Shown piece by piece: positions 35,013 through 46,753 of a stretch of DNA of 64,000 bases; the first letter of the stretch is position 1; each line of letters opens with the position of its first letter. The DNA comes from Bromus sterilis (lineage: Eukaryota > Streptophyta > Magnoliopsida > Poales > Poaceae). The position numbers were made by a program, and so were the translations under genes. The stretch is from assembly GCA_950022295.1 (NCBI GenBank), contig OX465596.1:220193501-220257500 (forward strand). The letters run 5' to 3'. The notes beneath the pieces are model-generated. The model did not search any database. It had not been told where the DNA came from and was given only the letters and a program-made list of their open reading frames with translations.

Positions 35013-36785
35013 AATAATAGTTTAGAAGGGGGGGGGGTGGATGGACTCTTCAAATTTTCTAAGGAAATTTACTCGAGTCACAAACAAGCCACGAAAATAA
35101 CTAGCAAAGAAAATCTACTAAAGCAGAACAAGGACACATACAAAGATAAACATATTGTATATACTCTAATAGAGAACAAACATCGAGTACAAACTGGATA
35201 GACATGCAAAGTATTATACAACAAAAGTAAAGCTGGGGAAAAAAAATGAACCTGGACACACGATATTCGGTAAACCAATTTACACTCTGCAAAGGTCTAC
35301 GTCTAGTTGAAGGGACTTGTGATTGAAAACAAGAGCAAACCTCTCTCTATTCTATTCTTCACAACCGCAAGTTCCTCGAACTTGAGTTGTTCTCACTCAA
35401 GGTAGATGCTTCAGGAAATCTTCGAACCTTTGACATACTTCTTCGGAATCACAAACACTTCGATTGCTAAAGAGAAACATCTTACCGTCTAGGAAGCTTG
35501 CATGCTTCCAAGATAAAAAGCTAGTTAATATCAACCTATGTCTTGGTGAATTTCTCAACTCGATGGGACTTCAGAAATTGGAATCTCTCTCAAAAGTGTT
35601 GTCTATGTTTACTTTTTGGTATGCTCACTTCACACATGTCTGAAAGTAGAACGGAGCAGCCGACCCGAAATGACGAGAGAATGCGGCCTGTTTACAAGTG
35701 GCAATCCCAATGACGAAAATACCAAAGTGACATGAGTTGATCGCTCAACACATGTCTCAACGATCGGAATATTTGAACATATCACAAAATTTCTTGAGTA
35801 ACAAGAAATGATGACTCACTGCTGAGTTATTTCCCAAAGACCGAAAGCACTTTGGCTTTGTCTTTGAGTAATAACCCAACACACATGAGATTTCTCTCTG
35901 AAATCCTCACACAGATTTTGTCTCGGATTGAGCATTTTCACTTCGACCTAAATATCAACTAACTAACTTCTCTTGATAGTATGGTTGTTCCTATGACTCA
36001 AATAATGAAAAGAAGTAAGGAAAAGTACTAGGCCTTGATCCATCTTTTCCATTCTCCTCGATGAATAGTTTCTCCTCTCTACACCATCTTCATCAAGTGT
36101 ATTTTTGGGGGTAGTCATTCCTTTAATCGTTTTGGCTCCAAGGTTGTTCTTCGACACCTTGAGTTTAACCTCGAAGATCTACCAATCTTCTCATTTCTCC
36201 CATTCTGTTTATACTCGCAAACAATGTTAGTTCCTCTACATTTTTTATCAACAATCTCCAAAACCACTAAGGGTCTAAACTTGCTCTTACAATCTCCCCT
36301 TGTTGGATGATTGTTGAAAAACATGTATCGATAAGATTAGAAATGTAGTGCTGATACAATGCATACTCTACGATGAAAAATTACTCCCTCTAAATGTATG
36401 CGTTGAAGAAGAATTAAATTTCGAGAAAAATGCATATATGTGATTCACTTCAATGGAGGAATAAGTCAATCATCTTAGCGAGAGAAATTGCATTTCTGAA
36501 GAATAAATCTATAAGAGTGATATGCAGTTTCCTTGAATGACATGCGAACTTATATAGATAACCACCTGCAAAATATATTCGAGGCAATACTTGTAGCAAC
36601 AAGGATTATTAATTATTACATACAAAAGTTCAAGGACGAGAGTTAACTACAACACAGAGTACGAATCCAAATTTTCTTGTAGTCACTCAAAGAGCCAAAA
36701 CCCTTAACCCCAAAGCCAAACTAGCTCATCAATGCATACTTCTCCCCATTTTGTCAATGATTAAACAAAAAGATGAGGAAATAGC
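35013..36785. other. Unassigned retroelement-like DNA
   Basis: AT-rich, with no gene-like frame. It starts with a G-run (35027-35037). On the minus strand it runs continuously into the fragment at 36786-37203, and the AAGGGGAGATTGTAAGAGCAA string (complement near 36283-36303) resembles a polypurine tract followed by an LTR start. The most economical reading is the 3' side of a degenerate minus-strand LTR retrotransposon. Confidence 0.35.
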
Positions 36786-37203
36786 ATGAGAGACTTCCTA
36801 GTGAATTGGTTCCAAGATGTTGCCAATGTAGTGTGTCTCTTCCGAAGTGATGCCTTCCGGGAAAGAGTGCATATTACAAGATGAATCTCTAGATTCCGAT
36901 GGGGATGTAAAAGCCTGGCGAGGAACATATCCCGCGAGATAGTCTTTGTCTTCTTGGTCTTTTTCAGCTTGAGATTGGTTGTCAGCTTCCTTCATAGGAG
37001 TATGCCGAGACAAAACTTGAAGCTGATACGCAATAGTATGAAGGCCTTCGTTGAAAAATAAAACATCCACGAACGCTTCCTAGGCAGTTTAGGGTTGCAC
37101 TTGTCAAGTCTATCACCACGGGAATAACTACAACCAAGATGCTCATAGTTTTTGTGGCTATCCCCGCGAGACCAATGATTCTTGGTATAGCTCTTCTGCA
37201 TTA
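36786..37203 (-). pseudogene. Retroelement-like coding remnants
   Basis: Two short minus-strand frames (37201-36992 and 37070-36798) look protein-like (a Lys/Arg/Asp-rich segment, then an acidic Gln/Ser-rich segment) and overlap in different frames. They fit a decayed coding region, probably retrotransposon-derived given the surroundings. No named domain is recognised. Confidence 0.3.
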
Positions 37204-37739
37204 TATCCCATGTACGTCGGTTACTCTCCCGAAGATATTGACCATTATGTTAGATCATATTTCCAATACGATTTAACTCATTGAGTAAAAAATTGCTTTT
37301 GCATCTGGTCTTCCTTGATGAAATCATAAGGCATTTGTTGTGTTCGAATAGAAACTTAAAAATTGTTGTGGTTTTGGATCCGATAGTAAAGTAGGGGTAT
37401 GAATGAGGCTGTATCGATCTAGATGCAGAGATGGTGACATAGAGGAAGTATACATGTTAGTCCCCTCCCTTGGAGGTAAAAACCTTAATCATGTCCCACT
37501 GTCTAGGTGTTCTTACGTGGAGCATAATGTTAAATCAATTGTTTAACCTCCCCACCATAGGTTTAGACCGACTTATATGGAGTGCGCTCGTGTCTGTTCA
37601 CCTCTTCACAGTGGGGGCAAAAGATAAAATCAATGCTATGGTAGTGCTCCACCCTAAACACATGGAAATGCCTACCTGTTAACATATTCTACTATCATGC
37701 TAGTGGGAATTAATGGCTAAGATTCTTTAACCTTGGCGA
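37204..37739. other. Unassigned sequence
   Basis: No feature recognised; only short chance frames. Confidence 0.3.
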
Positions 37740-39268
37740 TAGTGATGCTTCTCGTCTTCCGAGTTGCTTGTCACTTGGTCATTGCCTGTTCGAATAACTT
37801 GTCCTTTTCGAGTGAGGTGCTACTCGGAAGTAAGGCCAAATCTTGTATGTCCGAGTAACGCCGTGCTTGCTTGATTCTTGTTGTGTCTGAGTAACGTCTT
37901 ACTCGGTTTCTTATTGGAATCCGAGTATCACCTCATTCGGTTGTTTCATGTATCAAGGGTACCCCGTACTTTATATCCCCATGGGCCTACCCTTGGGGGA
38001 TGACCAGAACAGCAGCCCTCGGGCGCTTCGGGTCTTCAAGATTGAGTAGTTTGTTTTTCGGAAGAAGGACTTTTCCTTGATCAGTTTCATGTTTTCATAA
38101 GGTTTAAAGTTTTAACTCAATAAGAGGCCCGAAAGGATTTTATTGAAGATGTTAAACTTTTCCCTTGTACATGGGTTCGGGCAAGGTATGAGGAAAAAAT
38201 TTGGTGGCACTCAAGAGTCTCTCGGAAGAGATAGACCAGGGCCTAACATGAGGCGTGTCGTGGAGTCAGAAGGCCTAAAGACTCCTTATAAAACAAAATT
38301 TGTAAAGTTCGATACTCTAAAGCATCACAATGATCCTTAGATCAATACCTCATGGGATATCGATTATTTAACCCTTGCGCCTTATCCTACAAATAATCTG
38401 GCAATCTCGTTGAGACGAATTATTTGCGAGTTAGTTATTTGGAATGTTTCCTCGATATCAAACAAACTCGAGATTTCTCGTTCGTGATGTATTTTGAGTA
38501 GTATTTCGCTCAAACATGTTACTTAATTCTGAGTAGTGTAACATTAAAAATTGCTTCATATTTGAGTACCAGTTTTCTTCAAAATAAAGTCTAGCAGATG
38601 AATCCAAGTGATACCTTACTCGGTTTTCTTTTACCACTCCGAGTGATAACTTACTCGGTTATTATTGAGCAGCTTGAGTGATACCTTACTTGGTTTTTAT
38701 TGAGTATTACGAGTGATACCTTACTCGGTTTTTATTGAGCAACCTGAGTGATAAATTACTCAGTTTTCTATTGAACGCCCACTAGGTGTATTTATTCGGG
38801 AAAATATAATTATTTTTGAATAACGCGTTATCTCTTCGTTAATACGCGTCGAAGTGAATATTTTTGCAAGATTCTCATCAAATCTTGTCAGAGGAGATGG
38901 GATAGCCCGTTAGTTTGACGCTTCGATTCCCGCACGAATTTTCTGTTGACGAGTGCCATCTAATTTCAATAAATGAAAAATTGGGGAAACACAAGCGTTA
39001 CCATTTCTTTAATTCAATTATTTCTCCTCATCCGACGCATGGCATTCTGCCTTGTTCACACTAATCGACACATGCCCCTACCACTACTATATATTTGGTG
39101 GAACAGAGCGGGGAAAACAGATCTGAGTCCCCCCTTCTTCAACCTGGCTTCCTTGCCGCGACCGTGCTCAAAGTAGAGCTAATGCACGCTCCTACCTCGT
39201 CGGAGATCTCCTTTCTCCTCCAACTTTCCACGACTTTACTGCACCGGCCGCACCACTCCCTTGCCACA
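37740..39268 (+). repeat. LTR-like region with palindromic ACTCGG motifs
   Basis: A non-coding region with two clusters of a short imperfect palindrome of the form CGAGT-(8-9 nt)-ACTCG. The first cluster lies at 37809-37940 (for example 37809-37827, 37887-37906 and 37921-37940). The second is the 35-bp array at 38606-38771. A TATA-like CTATATATTTGG lies near 39088, just upstream of a gypsy-type ORF. I read it as U3/R of a + strand LTR retrotransposon whose internal part is mostly lost. LTR ends are not identified. Confidence 0.5.
38606..38771. repeat. Five tandem 35-bp repeats, each with a GAGTGATACCTTACTC core
   Basis: Cores start at 38606, 38641, 38676, 38711 and 38746, exactly 35 bp apart. 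The core has complementary GAGT and ACTC arms; the spacer between cores is T-rich (GGTTTTTATTGAGCA). Copies differ by a few bases. Confidence 0.93.
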
Positions 39269-39421
39269 ATGTCTTTCAGCGAGTGGCTGCCTTCCTCGTT
39301 CACGAGTGAGGTGCTCCAGGGGTATGCTGACTCAGGTATGCTTCCCCGGCAAGTCTGCCACACTCCCTCTCCAGAGGAAGAACCTCTTCCCCAAGCTGGA
39401 GAGCGAGTGCTCCTTATCTAG
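39269..39421 (+). pseudogene. Short ORF resembling the N-terminus of a gypsy-type transposon protein
   Basis: ATG at 39269 opens a 50-codon frame beginning MSFSEWLPSSF and continuing through SGMLP. It resembles, from memory, the start of the plant protein family called putative gypsy-type transposase (PF04195). It stops at TAG 39419-39421 in what looks like a mutated frame. It supports reading the upstream DNA as a retroelement leader. Confidence 0.45.
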
Positions 39422-39842
39422 CATGTTGACCGTGGTTTTTCTTTGCCTTCGCATATGTTTCTTTTGGATTTTCTGCAATTTACTGGATCCCAACTCAACC
39501 ATGTTGTTCCGAACACCATCACTCTTCTGGCTAGCTTCGCCATTCTTTGAGAAGGATTCTTAGGTATAGATACCCACTGTCATTTGTTTCGGTCCATATA
39601 TGCTATCAAACCCCAGAAATTTAAGAAATATGGCGAGGATGGGTCGATGGAAATAAATCACTTTTGCGGTGGATAGTTCATAGCTCAGAGGAATGACATT
39701 CAATATTTCGCTTCTAGTGTTCCCGACTAGTGAAAAACTGGCAAAACAACCGATTTTATTGCAAGGTTGATGATGACCCCAACATCCATACTCTGCCTCC
39801 TTACTCTCATGTTAGACTCACAAGTTCGCATGGTCGGAATCA
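39422..39842. other. Unassigned sequence between retroelements
   Basis: Continuation of the leader-like DNA, then unassigned sequence up to the Athila-type LTR. Nothing is identified. Confidence 0.3.
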
Positions 39843-41500
39843 TGATACGTTCCAAACGTATCTATAATTTCTGTTTGTTCCATGCTCATTTGGGTGACAC
39901 TTCTATGTGTTTTGCTACACTTTCATACCTTTTTACACATATTTGTACTAACCTACTAACTTAGTGCACCCAGTGCCAGTTTCTGTCTGCTAATGTCTGT
40001 GAATTGCAGGTTTTTACCCATATTTACAGTGCCCAAAATATTCCAAGAAAAATATATAAAAAAATCAGCGTACCGGAAGCTTCCAAAAGCCCGAAGGCCA
40101 GCGGGAGGGGGGCCACCCCTCCCAGGCGGCCACCTGGCGCGGCCAGGGGTGGGGCCGCGCCCACAGTCCACCTGGGAGGAGGACACCTCCCCCGGTGCCC
40201 CCTTCGGCCTATATTTATCTCCCGATGCAGAAAACCTGAAAAGAGACCCCGCATCGCGATTTTCACCTCTCTTTCGCCGCCGCCGCGATCCCGAGATCGG
40301 GACCGCCAAAAGACCTCGTTCCGGCACCCTGACGGAGGGAGGATTGATCTCCGGGAGCTTCTCCACCACCATGAGCGCTTCCCGGATGTGGAGTGAGTAG
40401 TCCCCCTTGGAGCATGGGTCCATGACCAGTAGCTATGTGATGTCTTCTCTCCAATCTTGTGCTTCAATTCTTAGACCTTGTGAGCTGCCCTACATGGTCA
40501 AGGCACTTATGTAATCTTTCTGTTGTTGCTATGTTGTGTTTGCTGGGATCCGATGGATTATGAGATTATGTTCAGATTGTGATGAGTTATATATTTGGTT
40601 CTCCTTTTATATTTTGTTCTTGAGTAATTATTGCATGTTCTCCATTGCTTTTTATTGCTTTGGCCAAGTAGTAGATAGTTACTCCAAGAGGGAGCATTAT
40701 GATTGATTGTGGGTTCATGCCCCCTGATGTCTAGCTTGAGTGACATAAACATGAGACCACGGGATGTGTTGTTGCCACCAGGGAGAAAACAACGGAGCTT
40801 GTAACCGCGGTTGCAAGGATTGTTTACCTTACGCAAAGTTTGTTAATGCAGTTGTCTGTTGCTTTGGGTTTACACTTTGGGTGGGGCTCCCAACTTAATA
40901 CCATTGAGATGTTCTAGATAGATATCTCAAGGTGGATGATTAGTGAGTAGATGTTGATGAATAAACGATCTACTTGTTTTGGTGTACCGCCCATACTTTT
41001 GAGCCTCTAACTTTCTTGTGGCATAATTAGCATTGCGGTGTGTTTATAATTCTTTCAATTGTTCAGCTGTAATTTGTTCACCCAGCTTAGCTATTTTATC
41101 GCCTTTTGGGAGAGAGACATCACTAGTTAACATCATGGGACCCTGGTCCATATTTCCACCATTGTTTACACCACAACTCTTTGCTGCTTTATTTCTTTTT
41201 CAGTTGAAATCACCATCACTATTTCCACCGTGCGTTTGATCCTTTGTAAAGAATAAGGCTGGAGAGTTTTACAACCTCTCCGAACTCGTTGGGAGCAAAG
41301 TTATTTGTTGCTCTGTGCAGGTCCAGGTCAAGTAAGCAACCTTGGTTGTAAACGACGCCATTGTTTTCTTGCCACCTACTTGAATAACTTGGGAGTCCTA
41401 CTGTAAACATAAACCCTATCCTCTACGTTAGGGGAAATTTACTGCTAGCTACATCTCAACCTTCCACTTGGGGTAACCAACGAGGAGCGAGAAGCCATCA
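39843..41500 (+). repeat. 5' LTR of Athila-type gypsy element S1 (1658 bp)
   Basis: Starts TGATACGTTCCAAACG and ends GAGAAGCCATCA, followed after 10 bp by a primer-binding site. It has a highly GC-rich mid-section (about 40080-40200). It aligns over its length, in reverse complement, with 42362-43990. TGATACGT-starting LTRs of this kind are familiar from Triticeae Athila/Sabrina-like families. Confidence 0.85.
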
Positions 41501-41510
41501 AGACAATTTA

Positions 41511-41526
41511 TGGCGTCGTTTCCAGG
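41511..41526 (+). promoter_or_regulatory. Primer-binding site of element S1
   Basis: TGGCGTCGTTTCCAGG is a mutated form of TGGCGCCGTTGCCGGG, a tRNA-Asp-type site used by Athila-like elements. It supports the LTR end at 41500 and + orientation. Confidence 0.7.
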
Positions 41527-41672
41527 ACTCCAATCTTCAAGATAGGGGTGTTGCACGCTATATTTTTCCTTTCCTTTTTAGTCTTGTTAGTTTACTTTCT
41601 AGTTTTTTCTTTAGAGTCTTATACCAAAAACCACAAAAAATAGTTACTTTTCTCTAGCTTGCTGCTGTTACT

Positions 41673-42361
41673 ATGGGTTCCACTGAAAACACTAAGTTGT
41701 GTGACTTCACTAGTCACAACAACAATGACTTTATTAGCACTCCTATTGCTCCACCTACCACTTTAGCACCTTCATATGAAATCAAACCTTCTTTGCCGAA
41801 TCTTGTTATGAAAGAACAATTCTCCGGTGCTGGAGATGATGCTGCTTTGCACTTAAATAATTTTGTTGAGCTTTGTGATATGCAAAAGTACAAAGAAGTA
41901 GATGGTGACATTGTTAGACTTAAGCTTTTTCCTTTCTCCTTGAGAGGAAGGGCTAAGGAGTGGCTTCAATCCTTGTCTAGGAATAGCATAGATTCTTGGG
42001 ATAAGTGCAAGGATGTTTTTATTGAGAAATACTACCCAAATGCTAAGATTATCTAGTTGAGAAGTTGCATTATGAATTTTAGACAACTGATAATGAACAC
42101 GTTTCCCAAGCTTGGGAACGTGTGAAATCTCTTGTTAAGAATTGCCCTACATATGGTTTGACTACTTGGATGGTTATCCAGACTTTCTATGCAGGATTAA
42201 ACTTTACCTCGCGGAATCTGTTGAACTCGGCCGCGGGAGGAACCTTCATGTCAACTACACTTGGTGCTGCAACAAAGCTATTAGACGAGATGATGACAAA
42301 TTATTCTCAATGGCACACCGAAAGTTAAACTTTGTTGAGGAGATCTCTGATACGCGAGAGA
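41673..42361 (+). pseudogene. Element S1: gag fragment
   Basis: The open frame 41673-42056 begins MGSTENTKLCDF and holds the retrotransposon gag core (LKLFPFSLRGRAKEWLQSL, then FIEKYYP). After a stop at 42054 and a frame change it continues as MKSLVKNCPTYGLTTWM and AGLNFTSRNLLNSAAGGTF to about 42350. There it is cut by the inverted LTR. This is Athila-type gag (capsid). The zinc knuckle and all of pol are absent. Confidence 0.88.
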
Positions 42362-43990
42362 TGATAATTGCTTCTCGCCCTTCGTTGGTTACCCCAAGTG
42401 GAAGGTGAGATGCAGCGTAGCGGCAAGTTTCCCTCGGTGAAGATACCGAGGTTTATCTCCAGTAGGACTCGAGAGATGATAAGTAGGTGTCAGCGGCGCA
42501 ACTGACGTGGACCTGCACACAGACACAAATAACTTTTCTCCCAACGAAGTTCAGAGAGGTTGTCAATCTCTCTGGTCTTGTTGTTTACAAAGGATCAAAA
42601 CACAAGGGATAACGATAATGATAGCAACTGAAAGTAAAAGCAGAAAAGTAAATGAGCGTGTAAACAGTGATGAGAATATGGACCGGGGTCCCGTGATGTT
42701 CACTAGTGATGTCTCTCTCCCAAAAGACGATAAAACTGCTATGCGAGGTAAACAACTTACAGATGGGAAATTGACAGGATTATAAACGCACCGCAATGCT
42801 AACTATGCTACAAAGAAAGGAAGAGGCTCAAAAGCATGGGCAGTACGCCAAAATAAGTAGACCGAAATCCAACTGCATCTACTACTAATCATCCACCTTG
42901 AGATATCTATCCAGAACATCTCACTGGTATTAAGTTGCGAGCCCCACCAAAAGTGTAAACCCAAAGCAACAGACAACTGCATTAAAAAACACTTTGCGTA
43001 AAGTAAACAATCCTTGCAACCGCGGTTACAAGAACTGTTGTTTTTCCCCTTGTGGCAACAACACATCCCCTAGGCTCATGTTTCTGTCACTCAAGCGTGT
43101 CATCAGGTGGCATGAACCCACAGTCGAGCATAACGTTCCCTCTTGGAGTTACTACCTACTACTTGGCCAAAGAAATAAACAGCAACGAAGAACATGCAAG
43201 AATTACTTAGGAACAAAAATATAAAAGATAAGAACCAAATATATTACTCTATCACAATCTGAACATAATCTCATAATCAATCAGATCCCATCAAACTCAG
43301 CATGGAAACAACAGAAAGATTACATATGTGCCTCGATCATGTAGGGCAGCTCACGAGGTCTAAACTATGAAGAAAAAAGAGGGGAGGATAACATCACATA
43401 GCTACTGATCACGGACCCATGGTCCAAAGGAAACTACTCACGACACATCCGGGAAGCGTCCATGGTGAAGGGGAAGCTCCCGGAGGTCGATCCTCCCTCT
43501 GGCAGGGTGCCGGGAAGAAGTCTGATGGCTCTCCCGATCTTGGAAGCGCGGCGGCGGTGGAACAGAGGCGAGATCATGAAAAAGGGTTCTAACCTCGGGG
43601 GATTCGCGTCACAGGGAATAAATAGGCGAAGGGGGGCAGCCAGGGGGCACCAGGAGTCCAGGCGTCCCCCTGGCGCGACCATACCCTAGGCCGCGCCAGG
43701 TGGCCGCCTGGGTCCCTGGTGGTGGCCCCCCGGCCCTCCTTCGGGACCCCGGAAGGTTCCTTCATGCTGATTTTTTATCTGATTTTCCCAAATTTTTGGA
43801 GCACTTTTAATATGGGGGAAAACTGAAATAGAAAAACAGCAGAAAACAGGAACTGGCACTGGGGTGCACTGAGTTAATAAGTTAGTCCAAATATGATCAA
43901 AAGTGTATGAAAGTGTATCTAGATCATAGCAATATCACACAAAACATGCATGGAGCAAGCAGAAATTATAGATACGTTTGGGACGTATCA
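42362..43990 (-). repeat. 3' LTR of Athila-type element S2, inverted relative to S1 (1629 bp)
   Basis: On the minus strand it starts TGATACGTCCCAAACG at 43990 and ends AAGCAATTATCA at 42362. Immediately upstream on that strand is AAGCTTGGGGATGT, the expected polypurine tract, so this is the 3' LTR of a minus-strand element whose internal part lies to the right. It abuts the S1 gag directly. The flanking pentamers (AGAGA and ACATC) do not match, consistent with it not being a solo LTR. Confidence 0.82.
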
Positions 43991-44519
43991 ACATCCCCAA
44001 GCTTAATTTCTGCTCGTCCTCGAGTAGGTAAATGATAAAAAGCATAATTTCTGTGGTGACATGCTAGCAACCATATAAGAACTTTGAAAAGTAAAGCAAT
44101 CAAGGTATGTGATTCAATTCAAGTCATAACATGCAAGACTCAATTATTAGCATTAAAGAAAGTAACAAAAGAACATTAGGTGCAAGAGCTCTCGCTGTCC
44201 GTGACTCAAATGTCTCCAAATGGTGTTTGCGTGCAAGAAGGGGGATAGGGAATATGACAAAAAAGTATTTTTTTTGAGAACTCATTCTACTAAAGTTTCA
44301 CACTTGGTCTTCTTTGGAATGTTATCTTGACTCGTCCCCAGACCACTAGCCAGGTACAAGTCAATTTGACCCACTCCTTTTCGATATTTTAAGCTCTCAT
44401 GCAATGGATGAGCGTAAGCACGAGAGTTAACACTTAGGATGGCAAAGAGAGAAATATGGTGGAGGATGAAGACAAAAAGGTGAGAAAGGCTCACATCAAT
44501 GAGGACAATCATAGGAGAG
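43991..44519 (-). other. 3' internal end of Athila-type element S2
   Basis: Starts with the polypurine tract complement and the CCTCGAGTAGG motif often seen just before these LTRs. No coding content. It runs into region X, which is probably more of the same non-coding 3' region. Confidence 0.55.
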
Positions 44520-45666
44520 AAGGCCAAATGATAGATATGATGTGAGGAGTAGGGATGTCCATGCAACAGATGCACATATGAGCTAGAAAGCTCTCCAATG
44601 GAACTAGTGGGGGTGCATGTAACTTGCTCGCTCATGAAGACCTAGAGATCTTTTGAGGAGGCTCATCCTTGGAATATGCAAGCCAAGTTCTATAGTGTGA
44701 AGGTCCCCACATAGCTATATACATGAATGATCATCTCTATGGAGTACAAGGATAAGAGGTAGTACTAGCGTTGATCTTTCAAAAGGATAGTAGTGTTGCC
44801 CCTTTCTCTCTTTTTATTTTTCTTTTTATCATTTTTGTTATTTCTTTGTATTTTTTGGTGGCCTCAATGGCTCTTTCTATTTAACTCTCATTTATCCTCT
44901 TTGGGATCTTTTATTTTTTCCACTTTGGGATATTTTCCTCACTTAAGGGCAACACTCTAATTTACAAGAGGGTATAGAAGATCGTTCACACTTTACAAGG
45001 TACTCAAAACATAAAGAAGATGTAGCTATCATGATGTATGCAATGTATGCAGCTGCCAGTGTAGCAGGAACATGTATGACATGAAGATCAAGTCATGAAG
45101 AGGTGGATGTTGCATGGAAATATATCTCGGAAAGGCTATAGAAGTACCTTGATAGGTAGGTATGGTGGATGTTTTGAGGAAAGATATAAGGAGGTTTATG
45201 ATGGCAGAGCGTATCATGCCAAGGGTTTGGATGTACCGGCGAAGGTGGACGCCAACTCTCGGAGTGAGAAGAAGGCAATGCACGACACGGGAGAGGCTAG
45301 CAAATATGAGGAGGTGGAAGTGTCAACTTTCAATACTTACATTAGTCCGAAGAACTCATGCACTTATTGTAGGTAACTCTCAATCTAATAAGGAGGTTCA
45401 CAAAGAGACAAGTACCCCGAGGAGGAGTGTATTGGGGTTTGGTTATCCTTGCGCATCCTCGACTCATGGTACGTGAGTGTATTCTAATATCCGATCCCTC
45501 CAAAGATTAGAGATCCATCTAGTAGCTAGAGTTTTCAACTAATTTTTGTAGGTTTTGAAAATAAACACGGATTGCCCAAAATACGACGCCTATCACTAAT
45601 AGGCTAGCTCTTGACACCAAAAGATCAAACATTACTCACATCAATACCTCAAAACTATTGCAAGTT
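44520..45666. repeat. Region X, first copy of a direct duplication
   Basis: Matches 61805-62949 closely for its full 1147 bp and is followed in both copies by the same LTR start. It has no gene-like frame. It includes a long T-rich stretch (44800-44880). Probably the non-coding 3' part of S2. Confidence 0.9.
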
Positions 45667-46753
45667 TGTAACATCCTAAAATTTTCCGAATTTTGGAATG
45701 TTAATAAAATTAAATAGATAATGATTGTTTGCTTGATGGGTTTGATTTTCCCTGGGATTTAAAACTTTTTGGAGTTTCTTGAATAATAAAAGAGAGGGAA
45801 TAAAAGGACTTTCCCTAATATTCATAATTGGTGTTTTTGGAATTTATTATTTAAAACAAAACTAACAAAACAAAATGAGAGAAGGTAATATGACTCCTTC
45901 AACATATTAAAAGGTTGGAAAATGTTTTAAATCATTATTGGAATTATTCTGAATATTCAAAAAAAAATTCAACTCAAGGAAATTCATTTGAGAGGATATA
46001 AAATGACTTATCCCTTTTTAATAAAGTTGAGAAATATTTAGATATTACTTTAAAGTTTTTAAAATTTATTATGAGTATTATAAATAACTCTAAAATTAAT
46101 TTAGGGATTTTATAATGCTAAGAGAGTTTTTATTTCATTAAAATGATTTATTAAATATTTTAAAAGAGTTGAAAAAAATATATTCCAATGGGATATTTTT
46201 ATTTAACCAAATTATTTATTGGTGTGACAATTTTAAAATTTATATTTTATTATTTAGAAATGGTTTGCCAATGCTTTTGACCAAATAAAAATATTTTCAA
46301 TAATTTATTGGATTTTATTTGATTTATGAAAAGTATTTTATATTTATATAAAGTATTTAGAAAATGTTTTTATTTTTATTCTCCTTTTTGGAAAATGTAT
46401 TCATTAATTAATTTTCTTTAGATTATTTGATGAATTTAGAATTTTATTTCATATTTTTCTGATGTGCATTTATTTTTGTAATATTGTTTGAAGTTTCAGT
46501 TTTAAAGAAAAAGAAAAACCCGTAGCAGCCGACCAATATATTATTTACGCCCGCGAGCGCTTTTGGAGCCCAAGTCGGACTCGATTTGTTTTTTCCCCTC
46601 AGCCTATATATAATTTTCGATTTCTTTTCTTTTTTACTTTTTTCTGGAAACCCTAATTTTTCTTCCACGAGGGTCCCGCCGCCGCCGACGTCATCGCGAC
46701 GCCGCCGAAGTGCGTCGCGCCGGGCGCCGCCGCCCGCGCTTCCTTGCGCCACC
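45667..46753 (+). repeat. LTR-D, first copy, upstream segment
   Basis: Starts TGTAACATCC, typical of one class of plant LTR. It is AT-rich to about 46490, then has a TATA box and a GC-rich CCGCCGCCG leader. It matches 62950-64000. Copia W interrupts it at 46753 and it resumes at 60807. Confidence 0.75.
46604..46613 (+). promoter_or_regulatory. TATA box in LTR-D
   Basis: CTATATATAA about 940 bp from the LTR start is followed by CTGGAAACCCTAATTTTTC. The same box is present in the second copy at about 63882. Confidence 0.6.

Noticed and set aside
38606..38771. A regular 35-bp repeat array resembling a CRISPR at first sight
   Set aside because: The whole unit repeats including the spacer, there are no unique spacers or cas genes, and the DNA is plant nuclear.
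42362..43990. A solo LTR inserted in the S1 gag
   Set aside because: The flanking pentamers do not match, and a polypurine tract with internal sequence adjoins its right side, so it is the 3' LTR of a separate element.
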